Positions 45,156 through 54,046 of a stretch of DNA of 64,000 nucleotides are shown here, one piece after another. A program made the translations under genes and the position numbers. The stretch is from positions 558,001-622,000 of the forward strand of contig VUAW01000001.1 of assembly GCA_008711135.1 (NCBI GenBank). The letters are read 5' to 3'. This DNA is from Rhodobacteraceae bacterium LNNU 3342 (GTDB taxonomy: Bacteria > Pseudomonadota > Alphaproteobacteria > Rhodobacterales > Rhodobacteraceae). The first letter of the stretch is position 1. Every line of letters starts with the position of its first letter. The notes below the pieces were generated by a model that saw nothing but the letters and a program-made list of their open reading frames with translations, did not search any database and was not told where the DNA came from.

Positions 45156-46584
45156 CCGGTGCTGGCTGGCCTTCGCCATTCTGGCGATTCTGGGTGTAAC
45201 CGTCTGGCGTATCGCGCTGCTGCCCTTTGCCGGGCTCGACCTGTTCGTTGATGAAAGCCAGTACTGGCTCTGGGGCCGGGAACTGGCCTTCGGGCACTAT
45301 TCCAAGCCGCCGATGATCGGCTGGGTGATCCGGGCAACGACCTTCCTGACCGGTGCGGAAGAAGGCTTTGACCTGCGGCTCGCCCTGCCGATCCTGCATG
45401 GGGCGACGGCGGTTCTGGTGCTGTTTCTGGCAGATGAGGTAACGGACCTGCGCACCGCCGCGCTGGCCGCCGTCAGCTATGTCACCCTGCCCGTGGTTTC
45501 CGTAGGCAGCCTGCTGATTTCCACCGACACGCCGATGCTGTTCTTCCTGGCCGCCAGCCTGCTGGTCTGGTCGCGGCTGCGGAACGGGCCGTCGCTGTGG
45601 CTGGCGGTGCTGCTGGGGCTGTGCCTTGGGCTCGGGATGATGTCAAAATACGCGATGTCCTTTGCCTTTGCGGGTCTTGTGCTAGTGACGATCCTGGTAC
45701 CCGGCTGGCGGATCGGGTGGCGGGACGGGCTGGTGGCGGCGCTGGTGGGGCTTGCCGTCTTTGCGCCGAACATCTGGTGGAACCTGCAACATGATCTGGC
45801 GACGGTGAACCACACCGCCGACAATATCGCGTGGCAGGGTTTGAACCTGCGCTGGGGGAACGCGCTGCGCTTCCTTGGCGAACAGTTCGCCGTGGCGGGG
45901 CCAGTGATCTTTGCGGCCTTTCTTGTCCAGCTTTGCCGCCGCCGCGCTTGGGGGGATGAGGATACGCGCGCCCTCCTGCTTCTGGCGCTTCCGGCGCTGC
46001 TGATCGTGACGGCGCAGGCGCTGAATTCACGCGCCTATGCCAACTGGGCGGTCGGCGCCTACGTGGCGGGAACGATAGTGGCGGTGATCTGGCTGTCGCA
46101 CCGGGCGCCGCGGCTGATGGCGCTGTCGCTGGTCTTGAACGGGCTGATCGCGCTGGCGGTGCCGGTGGCGGCGGCGCAGGCGGAAACCCTGCGCCGCCCG
46201 GATGGCGAACTTCTGCTGCGCCGCTACCTGGGGCAGGAAGCGATCAGCCGCACGGCGATCGAGGTGGCCGCGGCGCAGGGGCTGGACGTGATCGTGGCGC
46301 ATGACCGGGGACTGCTGGCCGACCTGTTCTACCGCACCCGCGACGGTGGCCCACACATCCTTGCCGTGCCGCAACGCAATCCCGTGCCGCATCACTACGC
46401 GCTGATCTATCCCATCCCCGCCGGGCTCGACGGCGAGGTGCTTTACCTTACCTTTGCCCGGGACGCGCGGCCCTGCCAGGACCCCGCCGTTCCCCAGACC
46501 GAGGTGCATCGCTGGACCCCCGACACCGGTACTGCGCGTGGGATGGAACTCAGCCTGCGCCGCGTGCCTGCCTCCTGCTGGTGA
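45145..46584 (+). CDS. GT39/ArnT-like integral membrane glycosyltransferase
   Basis: A 479-residue protein with about ten to twelve membrane segments and the PMT/ArnT-type N-terminal loop DLFVDESQYWLWGRELAFGHYSKPPMIGWVIR, which contains the acidic and Gly-His-Tyr residues expected for polyprenyl-phosphate-sugar transferases. The donor would be the lipid-linked sugar made by the GT2 two genes upstream, and the acceptor could be lipid A or another envelope glycolipid. It overlaps the LAB_N gene by 11 bases. Confidence 0.9.
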   Translation: MPSDRCWLAFAILAILGVTVWRIALLPFAGLDLFVDESQYWLWGRELAFGHYSKPPMIGWVIRATTFLTGAEEGFDLRLALPILHGATAVLVLFLADEVTDLRTAALAAVSYVTLPVVSVGSLLISTDTPMLFFLAASLLVWSRLRNGPSLWLAVLLGLCLGLGMMSKYAMSFAFAGLVLVTILVPGWRIGWRDGLVAALVGLAVFAPNIWWNLQHDLATVNHTADNIAWQGLNLRWGNALRFLGEQFAVAGPVIFAAFLVQLCRRRAWGDEDTRALLLLALPALLIVTAQALNSRAYANWAVGAYVAGTIVAVIWLSHRAPRLMALSLVLNGLIALAVPVAAAQAETLRRPDGELLLRRYLGQEAISRTAIEVAAAQGLDVIVAHDRGLLADLFYRTRDGGPHILAVPQRNPVPHHYALIYPIPAGLDGEVLYLTFARDARPCQDPAVPQTEVHRWTPDTGTARGMELSLRRVPASCW

Positions 46585-46667
46585 GGGCGGCTGGACGCAC
46601 CCTTCCAAAACGGTCTAGAACATCATGAAACCCACGGTTGACGCGGCAGCGCCGCAACAGGACGGAC

Positions 46668-47762
46668 GTGCAGGCAGACGAGCGCTATGAACTCACCCGG
46701 ACCGACGACGGCATCGCGCTTTCAGGGGCGCTGACAGTCCGTACGGCCGGGGCGCTACGTGATGATCTGGAACACGCAGAGGCCGGAACGCTTGACCTGT
46801 CGGCGGTGACGCGGCTCGATACCGCAGGCGCCTGGGTGCTGGCCGACCTCCGGCGCCGTCGCGAGGGGATCGACCTTCGCGGGCTCGACACCAAGCGCAG
46901 CGCGCTGATCGAAACGGTCTCTGCCACCTTCGACCAACCCCGGGCCGAGCCTGCGCCGATCACCCTGCGCGACCGGGTCGACAACCTTGGCCGGTCGGTC
47001 GCACAGGCCTTTCGCTTCCAGATGGACCTGACGGCGCATCTGGGGGAATTTCTGGCGCGCCTTTTCTACTGCCTTGCTCACCCGCGTGAACTGCGCGTCA
47101 CGGCCATCGTGCACCACTGCCAGGAAGTCGGTCTGCGGGCGGTGCCCATCGTCTCGCTCATGGCGTTCCTGATCGGGGTGGTGCTGGCCTTCCAGGGCGC
47201 GGCCCAGTTGCGCCAGTTCGGGGCAGAGGTGTTCGTGGTTGACCTGATCGCCATCTCGATCTTGCGGGAATTGGGCATCCTGCTGACCGCGATCATCGTG
47301 GCCGGGCGTACCGCTTCGGCCTTCACTGCCGCCATCGGGTCGATGAAGATGCGCGAGGAAATCGACGCCATGCGGACGCTGGGCGTGAACCCGGCCGATG
47401 CGCTGATCGTGCCCCGGATCGTGGCGCTGCTGCTTATGCTGCCGATCCTGGGGCTGATCGCGAACATCATGGGCCTGTTCGGGGGCGGGCTGATGGCCTG
47501 GCTCGACCTTGGCGTATCGCCGGGGATGTTCCGGACCCGCCTGGTCGAGGATACGGACATCTCCCATCTCATCGTCGGGATGATCAAGGCGCCGTTCTTT
47601 GCGCTGATCATCGGGGTTGTCGGTTGCCAAGGCGGGATGCGGGTGAAAAGCGATGCTGAGTCGCTTGGGCAGATGACTTCGGCCTCGGTGGTGACGGCGA
47701 TCTTTGCGGTGATCATGGCGGATGCGCTGTTCTCGATCTTCTTCGAACGGGTGGGCATGTGA
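46668..47762 (+). CDS. mlaE: Mla-type ABC transporter permease with N-terminal STAS domain
   Basis: A 364-residue protein: residues 10-100 form a STAS-like domain (DGIALSGALTVRTAGALRDDL, LDLSAVTRLDTAGAWVLADL), followed by an MlaE permease with RAVPIVSLMAFLIGVVLAFQGAAQLRQFGAE, the MREEIDAMRTLGV signature and a GCQGG loop. In E. coli the STAS part is the separate protein MlaB; here they are fused. The GTG at 46668 with GGACGG upstream is the best start. It overlaps the ATPase gene by four bases. Confidence 0.9.
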   Translation: MQADERYELTRTDDGIALSGALTVRTAGALRDDLEHAEAGTLDLSAVTRLDTAGAWVLADLRRRREGIDLRGLDTKRSALIETVSATFDQPRAEPAPITLRDRVDNLGRSVAQAFRFQMDLTAHLGEFLARLFYCLAHPRELRVTAIVHHCQEVGLRAVPIVSLMAFLIGVVLAFQGAAQLRQFGAEVFVVDLIAISILRELGILLTAIIVAGRTASAFTAAIGSMKMREEIDAMRTLGVNPADALIVPRIVALLLMLPILGLIANIMGLFGGGLMAWLDLGVSPGMFRTRLVEDTDISHLIVGMIKAPFFALIIGVVGCQGGMRVKSDAESLGQMTSASVVTAIFAVIMADALFSIFFERVGM

Positions 47763-48547
47763 CCGAGGAGCCGGACATTGCCATCCGCGTGCGGGGGCTG
47801 GTCAACCGCTTTGGCACCCATACGGTGCATGACGGGCTCGATCTCGACGTGCGGCGGGGCGAGGTTTTGGGCATCGTCGGCGGCTCTGGCACCGGCAAGT
47901 CGGTGCTGCTGCGGTCCATCGTCGGTCTGGTGACACCGGCCGCCGGCACGGTCGAGGTGTTGGGGACCGATGTGCGCACCGCCGATGGTGAAACCCGGCG
48001 CGAACTCGAAATGCGCTGGGGCGTGATGTTCCAGGATGGGGCGCTGTTCTCCTCGCTCACCGTGCGCGAAAACGTTGAGGTGCCGCTGAAGGGCATCCCC
48101 AGCCTTGACGCTGACCTGCGCCGCCATCTGGCCAACATGAAGATCGCCATCGCTGGGCTGCCTGCCAAGGCCGGCGACAACTACCCGGCGGAACTTTCGG
48201 GCGGGATGCGCAAGCGGGCGGGGCTGGCGCGGGCGCTCGCCCTTGACCCCGAGATTGTGTTTCTGGACGAACCGACCGCGGGGCTTGATCCAATCGGCGC
48301 TTCGGCCTTCGACGATCTCATCCGCCAGCTCAGCGAGACACTGGGCCTGACGGTCTTTCTGGTGACCCACGATCTTGACACCCTGCACGCCTGCTGTGAC
48401 CGGATCGCGGTCCTTGCGGAAAAGAAAGTGCTGGTGACCGGCACCATGGACCATATGTTGCAGGTCGATCACCCTTGGGTGCATGAATATTTCCACGGGC
48501 CGCGCGCCCGGGCCGCGCAACCGGCGCGTGACGACAAAAAGGGCTGA
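47759..48547 (+). CDS. mlaF: Mla-type ABC transporter ATP-binding protein
   Basis: A 262-residue ATPase: GIVGGSGTGKSVLLRSI (Walker A), the ELSGGMRKRAGLARAL signature and EIVFLDEPTAGLDP (Walker B), with the MRWGVMFQDGALFSSLTVRENV Q-loop typical of MlaF. It starts with GTG overlapping the permease stop. It powers phospholipid traffic between inner and outer membranes together with the permease and MCE protein. Confidence 0.94.
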   Translation: MTEEPDIAIRVRGLVNRFGTHTVHDGLDLDVRRGEVLGIVGGSGTGKSVLLRSIVGLVTPAAGTVEVLGTDVRTADGETRRELEMRWGVMFQDGALFSSLTVRENVEVPLKGIPSLDADLRRHLANMKIAIAGLPAKAGDNYPAELSGGMRKRAGLARALALDPEIVFLDEPTAGLDPIGASAFDDLIRQLSETLGLTVFLVTHDLDTLHACCDRIAVLAEKKVLVTGTMDHMLQVDHPWVHEYFHGPRARAAQPARDDKKG

Positions 48548-48550
48548 GCC

Positions 48551-50287
48551 ATGGAAACACGCGCCAACTATACGCTGATCGGGGCGTTCACCCTGGCGGG
48601 CTTTGCCGGCCTGCTGCTGTTCTTCATGTGGTTTGCCCGGTTCGAACTGAACCGCCAGTTTTCCTATTACGACATCCGGTTCGAAACGGTGGCGGGCCTT
48701 GCCAGCGCGGGCGTGGTCCGGTTTTCGGGCCTGCCGGTGGGACAGGTGGTCAGCATGGGCCTTGATCCCGCAGGGGATGGGCGCGTCCGGGTCCGGATCG
48801 AGGTCAACGCCGATACGCCCATCCGCACCGACAGTGTCGCCACGCTTGAATCCCAGGGCGTCACGGGGGTGTCCTATATCTCGATCACGCCGGGCAGCCC
48901 GAATGCTCCCCTTCTGGACGATTCCGGCGGGCAGATCCCGCTGATCCAGTCCGGCCGCTCAGTCTTCCAGACGCTGACCGAGGATGCGCCCGACCTGATC
49001 GCCGAGGCCGTCGCGGTCATCACCCAGGTCGGAGAGCTTCTGGGGGAAGAAAACCAGCAGCGCGTCGCCAACATCCTGCAGAACCTGGAGCAAGGCTCGG
49101 GCGCGCTTGACCAGGCGCTGACGGATTTTTCTTCCGTCACCGAAAGCATCGCCACAGCAACGGACGACATCACCGCCTTCACCACAAATCTGGAGGGGAT
49201 CGCAAGCGTCGCCACCGACACGTTGCGCAGCGCCGACACCGCGCTTCAGGCCTTCACCCGCTTTGCCGGCCAAGCCGAAGGCACGCTGGATGCAGGAACC
49301 AATGCCCTTGTCGCCGCAGAGGGCGCATTTTCCGAAGGCCAGCGCCTGATGCAGGGAGAGGTGCAGACCCTGATCGCCAACCTGTCCGAGGCCGCAGCCA
49401 CCGTGCGGGGCGAAATCGCGCTGCTGTCAAGCGACGCGCGCGGGACGCTGTCCCAGTTCAGCGTCGCCGGGGCCGCCGCCGCCGCCCGCCTGACCCAAGC
49501 CGAGGCCACGCTTCAGGCCGCGAACGAGGCCATTGCCGCCCTGACCGACACGCTTCGCACGGTTGACGGCGCTGCGACCCGGTTCGACACGCTAATAGTC
49601 GACGAAGGCACCGCCCTTCTGGCAGAGGCCCGAGGCGCCGTCGCGGGCGCCAGCGCGCTGATGGACAACCTTGGCCGCGTGGCCGAAACCGACCTACCGC
49701 TGATCCTGTCGGACATCCGCGCCACAAGCGAAACCGCCCGGCAGACGATCACCAGCCTTGCTGCGGACCTTTCCGGTTTCACCGGGCGACTTGACGGGCT
49801 GGCCGACAACGCGACCGCAGCCCTTACGGTGGCGACCGAGACCTTTGCCAATGCCAACGTGACGCTCGAGGCGATCGACCTCGCCATGGTCAGCGCCGAG
49901 GAAACGCTGGAAACCGCCGAACGCGCCTTTGCCGGTGCCGACCGCGTCATCAACGAGGATCTTTCCGGCATCACCGCCGATCTTCGCGCGACGATGACCC
50001 GGATCGACACGGCGGTCGCGCAGGTGGCCGAGGATATTCCCGCCGCCACTGCCGATCTGCGCGCGCTGATGGCACAGGCCAGCACGACCTTGAACGAGGT
50101 GGGCGCCGTGGTCACCGCCTCGGGGGGATCGCTGCAGACCTTTGCCGCCTCTGGACTGCCCCAGTTCACCCGCCTGGCCGAAGAGGCCCGTGGCCTGGTC
50201 CGCACGCTGGACCGCCTGTCCAGCCAGATCGAACGTGATCCCACCCGCTTCTTCCTGGGCCGTCAGACGCCCGAGTTCCGCCGCTGA
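48551..50287 (+). CDS. mlaD: Long MlaD-family MCE-domain protein
   Basis: A 578-residue protein with one N-terminal membrane helix (about residues 9-29) and one MCE domain (about 38-118; VRFSGLPVGQVVSMGLDP, LESQGVTGVSYISI). The remaining 440 residues are alanine- and threonine-rich helical sequence with recurring TADLRA, TLEAADxAL and ATxTL-type motifs, much longer than the 183-residue E. coli MlaD. MCE proteins form hydrophobic channels for lipids, and the long helical tail could build a tunnel reaching toward the outer membrane. It is followed by an auxiliary lipoprotein. Confidence 0.9.
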   Translation: METRANYTLIGAFTLAGFAGLLLFFMWFARFELNRQFSYYDIRFETVAGLASAGVVRFSGLPVGQVVSMGLDPAGDGRVRVRIEVNADTPIRTDSVATLESQGVTGVSYISITPGSPNAPLLDDSGGQIPLIQSGRSVFQTLTEDAPDLIAEAVAVITQVGELLGEENQQRVANILQNLEQGSGALDQALTDFSSVTESIATATDDITAFTTNLEGIASVATDTLRSADTALQAFTRFAGQAEGTLDAGTNALVAAEGAFSEGQRLMQGEVQTLIANLSEAAATVRGEIALLSSDARGTLSQFSVAGAAAAARLTQAEATLQAANEAIAALTDTLRTVDGAATRFDTLIVDEGTALLAEARGAVAGASALMDNLGRVAETDLPLILSDIRATSETARQTITSLAADLSGFTGRLDGLADNATAALTVATETFANANVTLEAIDLAMVSAEETLETAERAFAGADRVINEDLSGITADLRATMTRIDTAVAQVAEDIPAATADLRALMAQASTTLNEVGAVVTASGGSLQTFAASGLPQFTRLAEEARGLVRTLDRLSSQIERDPTRFFLGRQTPEFRR

Positions 50288-50300
50288 AAAGGAGAGCCTG

Positions 50301-50942
50301 ATGACCCGCCTTATGCGTCCCTTGATCGGCCTGATGCTTTTGTCGCTGACGGGCGCCTGCGCCGCGATCTCTGCCATCGGCGATGCGGCCGAGGCGCCTG
50401 ATGTCTATGACCTGCGCCCCGCACCCGTGACCTTCGTCGCCAGCGGCGCAGGCACGCGCGAATTGGTCATCGAAGAGCCCAATACCGGTGGCGCGCTGGA
50501 TACCGACCGCATCCTGATCCGCCCCAACCCGCTACAGGCGCAATACCTGCCCCGCGCCCGCTGGTCTGATGAAACGCCAGCCCTTATCCAGGGCCAGCTT
50601 CTGCGCGCGTTCGAGGATGCCCGCGCCCTGCGTTATGTCGGCCGCCGCCCGCTGGGCCTGACCGGCGACATTGCCCTGATCTCGGAACTGACCGACTTCC
50701 AGGCCGAGCTTCTGCCCCAAGGCGGGGCGCAAGTGCGCATGCGCCTCTCCGCCCGCTTGGTGCGCGAGGATGACGCCTCGATCCGCGGCGCCCGGGTGTT
50801 CGAAACGGTCGTGCCCGCCGCCTCGCTCGATACGCTCAACCTCGTCGCGGCATTTGACGCGGCGGCGGCCCAGCTTGTGCCCGAAGTCACGGCCTGGACG
50901 CTGCAGACCATGGGCATCCCAGTCCGGCAGGCTCAGCCCTGA
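50301..50942 (+). CDS. ABC-type transport auxiliary lipoprotein (PqiC-like)
   Basis: A 213-residue protein with a signal and lipobox-like LTGAC (Cys20). The body (DVYDLRPAPVTF, LDTDRILIRPNPLQAQYLPRARWSDETPALIQGQLLRAFED) matches the ABC_trans_aux/PqiC family of outer-membrane-anchored lipoproteins that partner MCE systems. The gene has AAAGGAGAG upstream and ends the Mla operon. Its 3' end overlaps the convergent SGNH gene by ten bases. Confidence 0.88.
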   Translation: MTRLMRPLIGLMLLSLTGACAAISAIGDAAEAPDVYDLRPAPVTFVASGAGTRELVIEEPNTGGALDTDRILIRPNPLQAQYLPRARWSDETPALIQGQLLRAFEDARALRYVGRRPLGLTGDIALISELTDFQAELLPQGGAQVRMRLSARLVREDDASIRGARVFETVVPAASLDTLNLVAAFDAAAAQLVPEVTAWTLQTMGIPVRQAQP

Positions 50943-52252
50943 TTGGCGGCGGCCATCGCGGTCGCCACCACCGCATACCCGGCGTCGTTGAGGTGGATCG
51001 CATCCGACCGCAGCGACCGGGGAATATGCCCCGCAGCGATATCGATGTTGTCGCCGTCGCTGCCGTTCCCCGCCGCCTGAAGCGCCGCCACCAGATCAAC
51101 GAAGCGTGCGCCATAAGCCGCCGCGAGATCGGCATTTAGGGTGCGGATCGTCTGCAGCCCCGACCCCATGTCGTTGGCCCCCGGCAGGATGGCCCCGACC
51201 AGGAACCGCTCGTGCCCCAGGAAGCCGGTCATCGCCGCGATGTCCGCCTTGACCCGCGCCGGATCGGTGAAGTTGTTGCGCCCTGCCCAGATCCACGCCG
51301 TGTGGCTGCGCAGCGCCGCCGCCTGCGCCGGGACAAAAGGGGCCTCGGCTCCAACCTCCATCATTGGGCCGGCATCCGTCCGGGTGAAGGTCCAGCCGCC
51401 GGAAGTGTCCGTGGTCATGACACCTGCAATCCCGCCGATGCTCCCCTGAATGCTGCCGGAGAAGGCGCCGCTGTTGGTCAGCACGTTCACCGATTTCGCT
51501 GTCACCGCCACTTGGGAACGGGTGACAAGGCTCACGTTGCTGATCCGGTAGGTGCCGACGCGGGTATGTGGCATCAGCAGCAGGCTGTTGGCCGTCTGCG
51601 CGACGCCGGTCCCCACGGTGAAGGTCAGGCTCTTGCGCCCGCCCGCCGAAAAGCCCGTAGAGGCTGCCCAGTCGCCAGTCGGATGGCTTTCGGTCGGGGC
51701 ATTCACCACGCCCACCTCGATCCAGCCACTGCCGCCCATGTCGATGTCGAATTCCAGCGTGCAGACCGTGCCCTTGGACAACGTCTCTCCCAGCCAGACC
51801 TGCGCCCCCGTTTGGGGTGTGCCCAGCGCCTCGATGATCAGGTGGGGCCCCTCGGTCCGGATCACGGCAGGCGGGCTGGCCGCCGCACGGCTTTGCCACC
51901 CTGAAAGCCCTTGGGCAAAGTCCCAGGTCCGCGACAGCCGCATCGGGATCGGCCCCGCCAGCGACACAAGGATCGGCACCGCCCCCTGCCGCGCCGCAAT
52001 CTGGGTCGAGGTCTGGCCGCCGATCCCCTGGTTCACGACGGTTCGTGCCGGCGTATAAAGCCCCGCCGCCACCGCCGGATAGCGCCTTGCAGGCGCCGTT
52101 GCCCCGGCCCCTGCCGTCAGGCTGTCGCCCCAGGCCACCACCGGGGCCTGCAGGTTGCGCGTCCGGTGCCGCCGGCTTGCCGTCTGCACCGCAAGGCCCG
52201 CGAGGCTCGCTCCAATTCCCAGAAACATGAAAGACCTCCGGTCGAGTTTCAT
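50933..52252 (-). CDS. Tat-exported SGNH/GDSL-family hydrolase
   Basis: A 439-residue hydrolase. The N-terminus DRRSFMFLGIGASLAGLAV is a Tat-type signal with twin arginines at 5-6. Block I VAWGDSLTAG has the nucleophile Ser44, and Asp417 and His420 in SDAIHLNDAG complete the triad. Between them a segment of roughly residues 105-290 (WDFAQGLSGW to SGGWTFTR) interrupts the catalytic domain and looks beta-rich, perhaps carbohydrate-binding. It lies at the end of the polysaccharide locus and may deacetylate or trim the polymer; the role is inferred. Confidence 0.8.
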   Translation of the reverse strand: MKLDRRSFMFLGIGASLAGLAVQTASRRHRTRNLQAPVVAWGDSLTAGAGATAPARRYPAVAAGLYTPARTVVNQGIGGQTSTQIAARQGAVPILVSLAGPIPMRLSRTWDFAQGLSGWQSRAAASPPAVIRTEGPHLIIEALGTPQTGAQVWLGETLSKGTVCTLEFDIDMGGSGWIEVGVVNAPTESHPTGDWAASTGFSAGGRKSLTFTVGTGVAQTANSLLLMPHTRVGTYRISNVSLVTRSQVAVTAKSVNVLTNSGAFSGSIQGSIGGIAGVMTTDTSGGWTFTRTDAGPMMEVGAEAPFVPAQAAALRSHTAWIWAGRNNFTDPARVKADIAAMTGFLGHERFLVGAILPGANDMGSGLQTIRTLNADLAAAYGARFVDLVAALQAAGNGSDGDNIDIAAGHIPRSLRSDAIHLNDAGYAVVATAMAAANQG

Positions 52253-52322
52253 TGCCGCCCGACTCACGAGGATCCACCCTCGCCGCCAGCCCGGCGATGG
52301 CGGCAAATCTGGCGGAAAAGGG

Positions 52323-52919
52323 CTAAGGCTCTCTTGCCCATGCGCGCGCGCCGTTAACATCTTGGTAACGCCTTCGCCGCGGAACCGCCGGATTACCGGA
52401 ATAGACCGTCCAAGGGGCAAGCGGCGAAAAGGAGATCCCGCGCGCGCCCAGCACCGCGCCCTCGCCCACCGCCACCCCCGGCCCGACAAAAGCTTCGGCG
52501 CAGATCCAGGCGTGATCGCCGATCGTGATCGGCCGCGTCACCAGCTCAAAGTCGACGCTGTCGATGTCATGGGTCCCAGTGCAAAGATGCGCCCCCTGCG
52601 ACACCACCGCCCGCCGCCCCAGCGTGATCCGATCCATGCAGTAGATCACTACCCCCGGCCCGACCACCGCCTCAGCCCCCAGTTCCAGCAGCGCCGGGTG
52701 CCAAATCCGGGCAGAGCCATAGACCTGCGCGCTCCAATCCGCTTTGGCACCAAACGCCCGCAGGATCGCGATCCGCCAGCGCCGCATCGGCGGCGGCGTC
52801 CAGCGCGCCAGCAGCAGCCAGACCACCTGAAACAGCGCCCGTCCGAGCCGGTTGCGCAGTGTAAAGGTCGGCTGTCCGCCAAAGACACCCCGCCCCCCGT
52901 TCTGAAGCCCGGGCCTCAT
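52323..52919 (-). CDS. wcaF: WcaF-like polysaccharide acetyltransferase
   Basis: A 198-residue left-handed beta-helix O-acetyltransferase related to the colanic acid enzyme WcaF: FTLRNRLGRALFQVVWLLLARWTPPPMRRWR, then hexapeptide repeats (AEAVVGPGVVIY, GDHAWICAEAFVGPGVAVGEGAVLGA) and the usual SGNPA end. It is four bases overlapped with the upstream GT4 gene and probably decorates the fucose-containing polymer. Confidence 0.85.
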   Translation of the reverse strand: MRPGLQNGGRGVFGGQPTFTLRNRLGRALFQVVWLLLARWTPPPMRRWRIAILRAFGAKADWSAQVYGSARIWHPALLELGAEAVVGPGVVIYCMDRITLGRRAVVSQGAHLCTGTHDIDSVDFELVTRPITIGDHAWICAEAFVGPGVAVGEGAVLGARGISFSPLAPWTVYSGNPAVPRRRRYQDVNGARAWAREP

Positions 52920-54046
52920 ACCCGCGATCCTGCTGCTTCGGACAGAACCGCCAACAACGCCTCCGCCGCCCGCTCGATCCGGAAGCGTTCCTCAAAGCAC
53001 CGCCGCGCCGCGACCCGCATCGTAGCCTTGCGGCCTGCATCCATTTGCTGCCACTGCTGCAACAGCGCCACCACCCCCGCCACGCTGTCTGGCGCCACGA
53101 TCCCGGCCCCGTCGGCAACGATCTCGCGCCAGGTGTTGACCTTGTCCGAGATCAGCACAGGTGTCCCACAAGCCAGTGCCTCGGCCACGGCAATGCCGAA
53201 GTTCTCTTGATGAGAGGGCAGGACAAACGCCTCTGCCCCCGCCAGCGCGTCCCACTTCGCATCGCCGGTCAACATCCCCACTGCATGGACCCTGCCCCCA
53301 AGGCCCAGCGCCCGGGCCCTTGCCAGCAGGCCGGGGGCCAGCCCCGCCTCGTCCGGGCCTGCAAGTACCAGATGCAGGTCGCTTGGCACCTGCGCGAACC
53401 CCTCCAGCAGCAGATCGCATCCCTTTTTCGGATGAATCCGCCCTAGGAACAGCAGGTAACGCCCCTGCCCCGGCAGCCGCGCCCGCATCTGCCCGCCCGG
53501 GGCCAGCGACGGCTCTGCTGCCCCGTAGGGCACCACCCGCCCGTGGTAGCCCGGCCCGTGAAAGACCCCTTCTGCCGCTGCCCGTTCCTGCTCAGAGGTA
53601 AACAGGACCGCATGCGCCCGCTGCAGCACCTGCCCCTGCCCCGCCCACCACAAAAGCTGCTTGGCAAGATGCTTGGCCGGCTGCGCCTGTCGAAACCACG
53701 GGTCCATCATTCCATGCGGAAACACCACGTAGGGCAGCCGCATCCGTGCCGCTGCCAAGCCTCCACCGACCACGGCATGGTTCCATAGCCCATGCACCAC
53801 CGCCGCATCGAACCGCCCCGCATTGGCCTGCATCCACTGCCCGACCTTGGGCGTATAGCCATATTTCCGCGCCACCGGCCCCATCGCATGAACCGGCCAA
53901 GGCAGGTCGAACTGGCTTGGAGGATCGAGGCTCAGAACCTCCGTCCCGTGGCCCAGCGTCTCCAGCACCTTGGCGCTTCGGGTCAACCCTTCCACCGGCC
54001 CGCCCTGCCGGGGATCCACGCTGGCAATGATGCGCAGGATGTTCAT
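52916..54046 (-). CDS. Glycosyltransferase family 4
   Basis: A 376-residue GT-B enzyme with the N-terminal glycine-rich MNILRIIASVDPRQGGPVEGLTRSAKVLETLG and the C-terminal donor-binding HQENFGIAVAEALACGTPVLIS (EX7E). YLLFLGRIHPKKGCDLLLEGFAQV is also typical. The donor and acceptor cannot be named. The start at 54046 has AAGGAGG six bases upstream, and its ATG overlaps the stop of the preceding fusion gene (ATGA). Confidence 0.92.
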   Translation of the reverse strand: MNILRIIASVDPRQGGPVEGLTRSAKVLETLGHGTEVLSLDPPSQFDLPWPVHAMGPVARKYGYTPKVGQWMQANAGRFDAAVVHGLWNHAVVGGGLAAARMRLPYVVFPHGMMDPWFRQAQPAKHLAKQLLWWAGQGQVLQRAHAVLFTSEQERAAAEGVFHGPGYHGRVVPYGAAEPSLAPGGQMRARLPGQGRYLLFLGRIHPKKGCDLLLEGFAQVPSDLHLVLAGPDEAGLAPGLLARARALGLGGRVHAVGMLTGDAKWDALAGAEAFVLPSHQENFGIAVAEALACGTPVLISDKVNTWREIVADGAGIVAPDSVAGVVALLQQWQQMDAGRKATMRVAARRCFEERFRIERAAEALLAVLSEAAGSRV

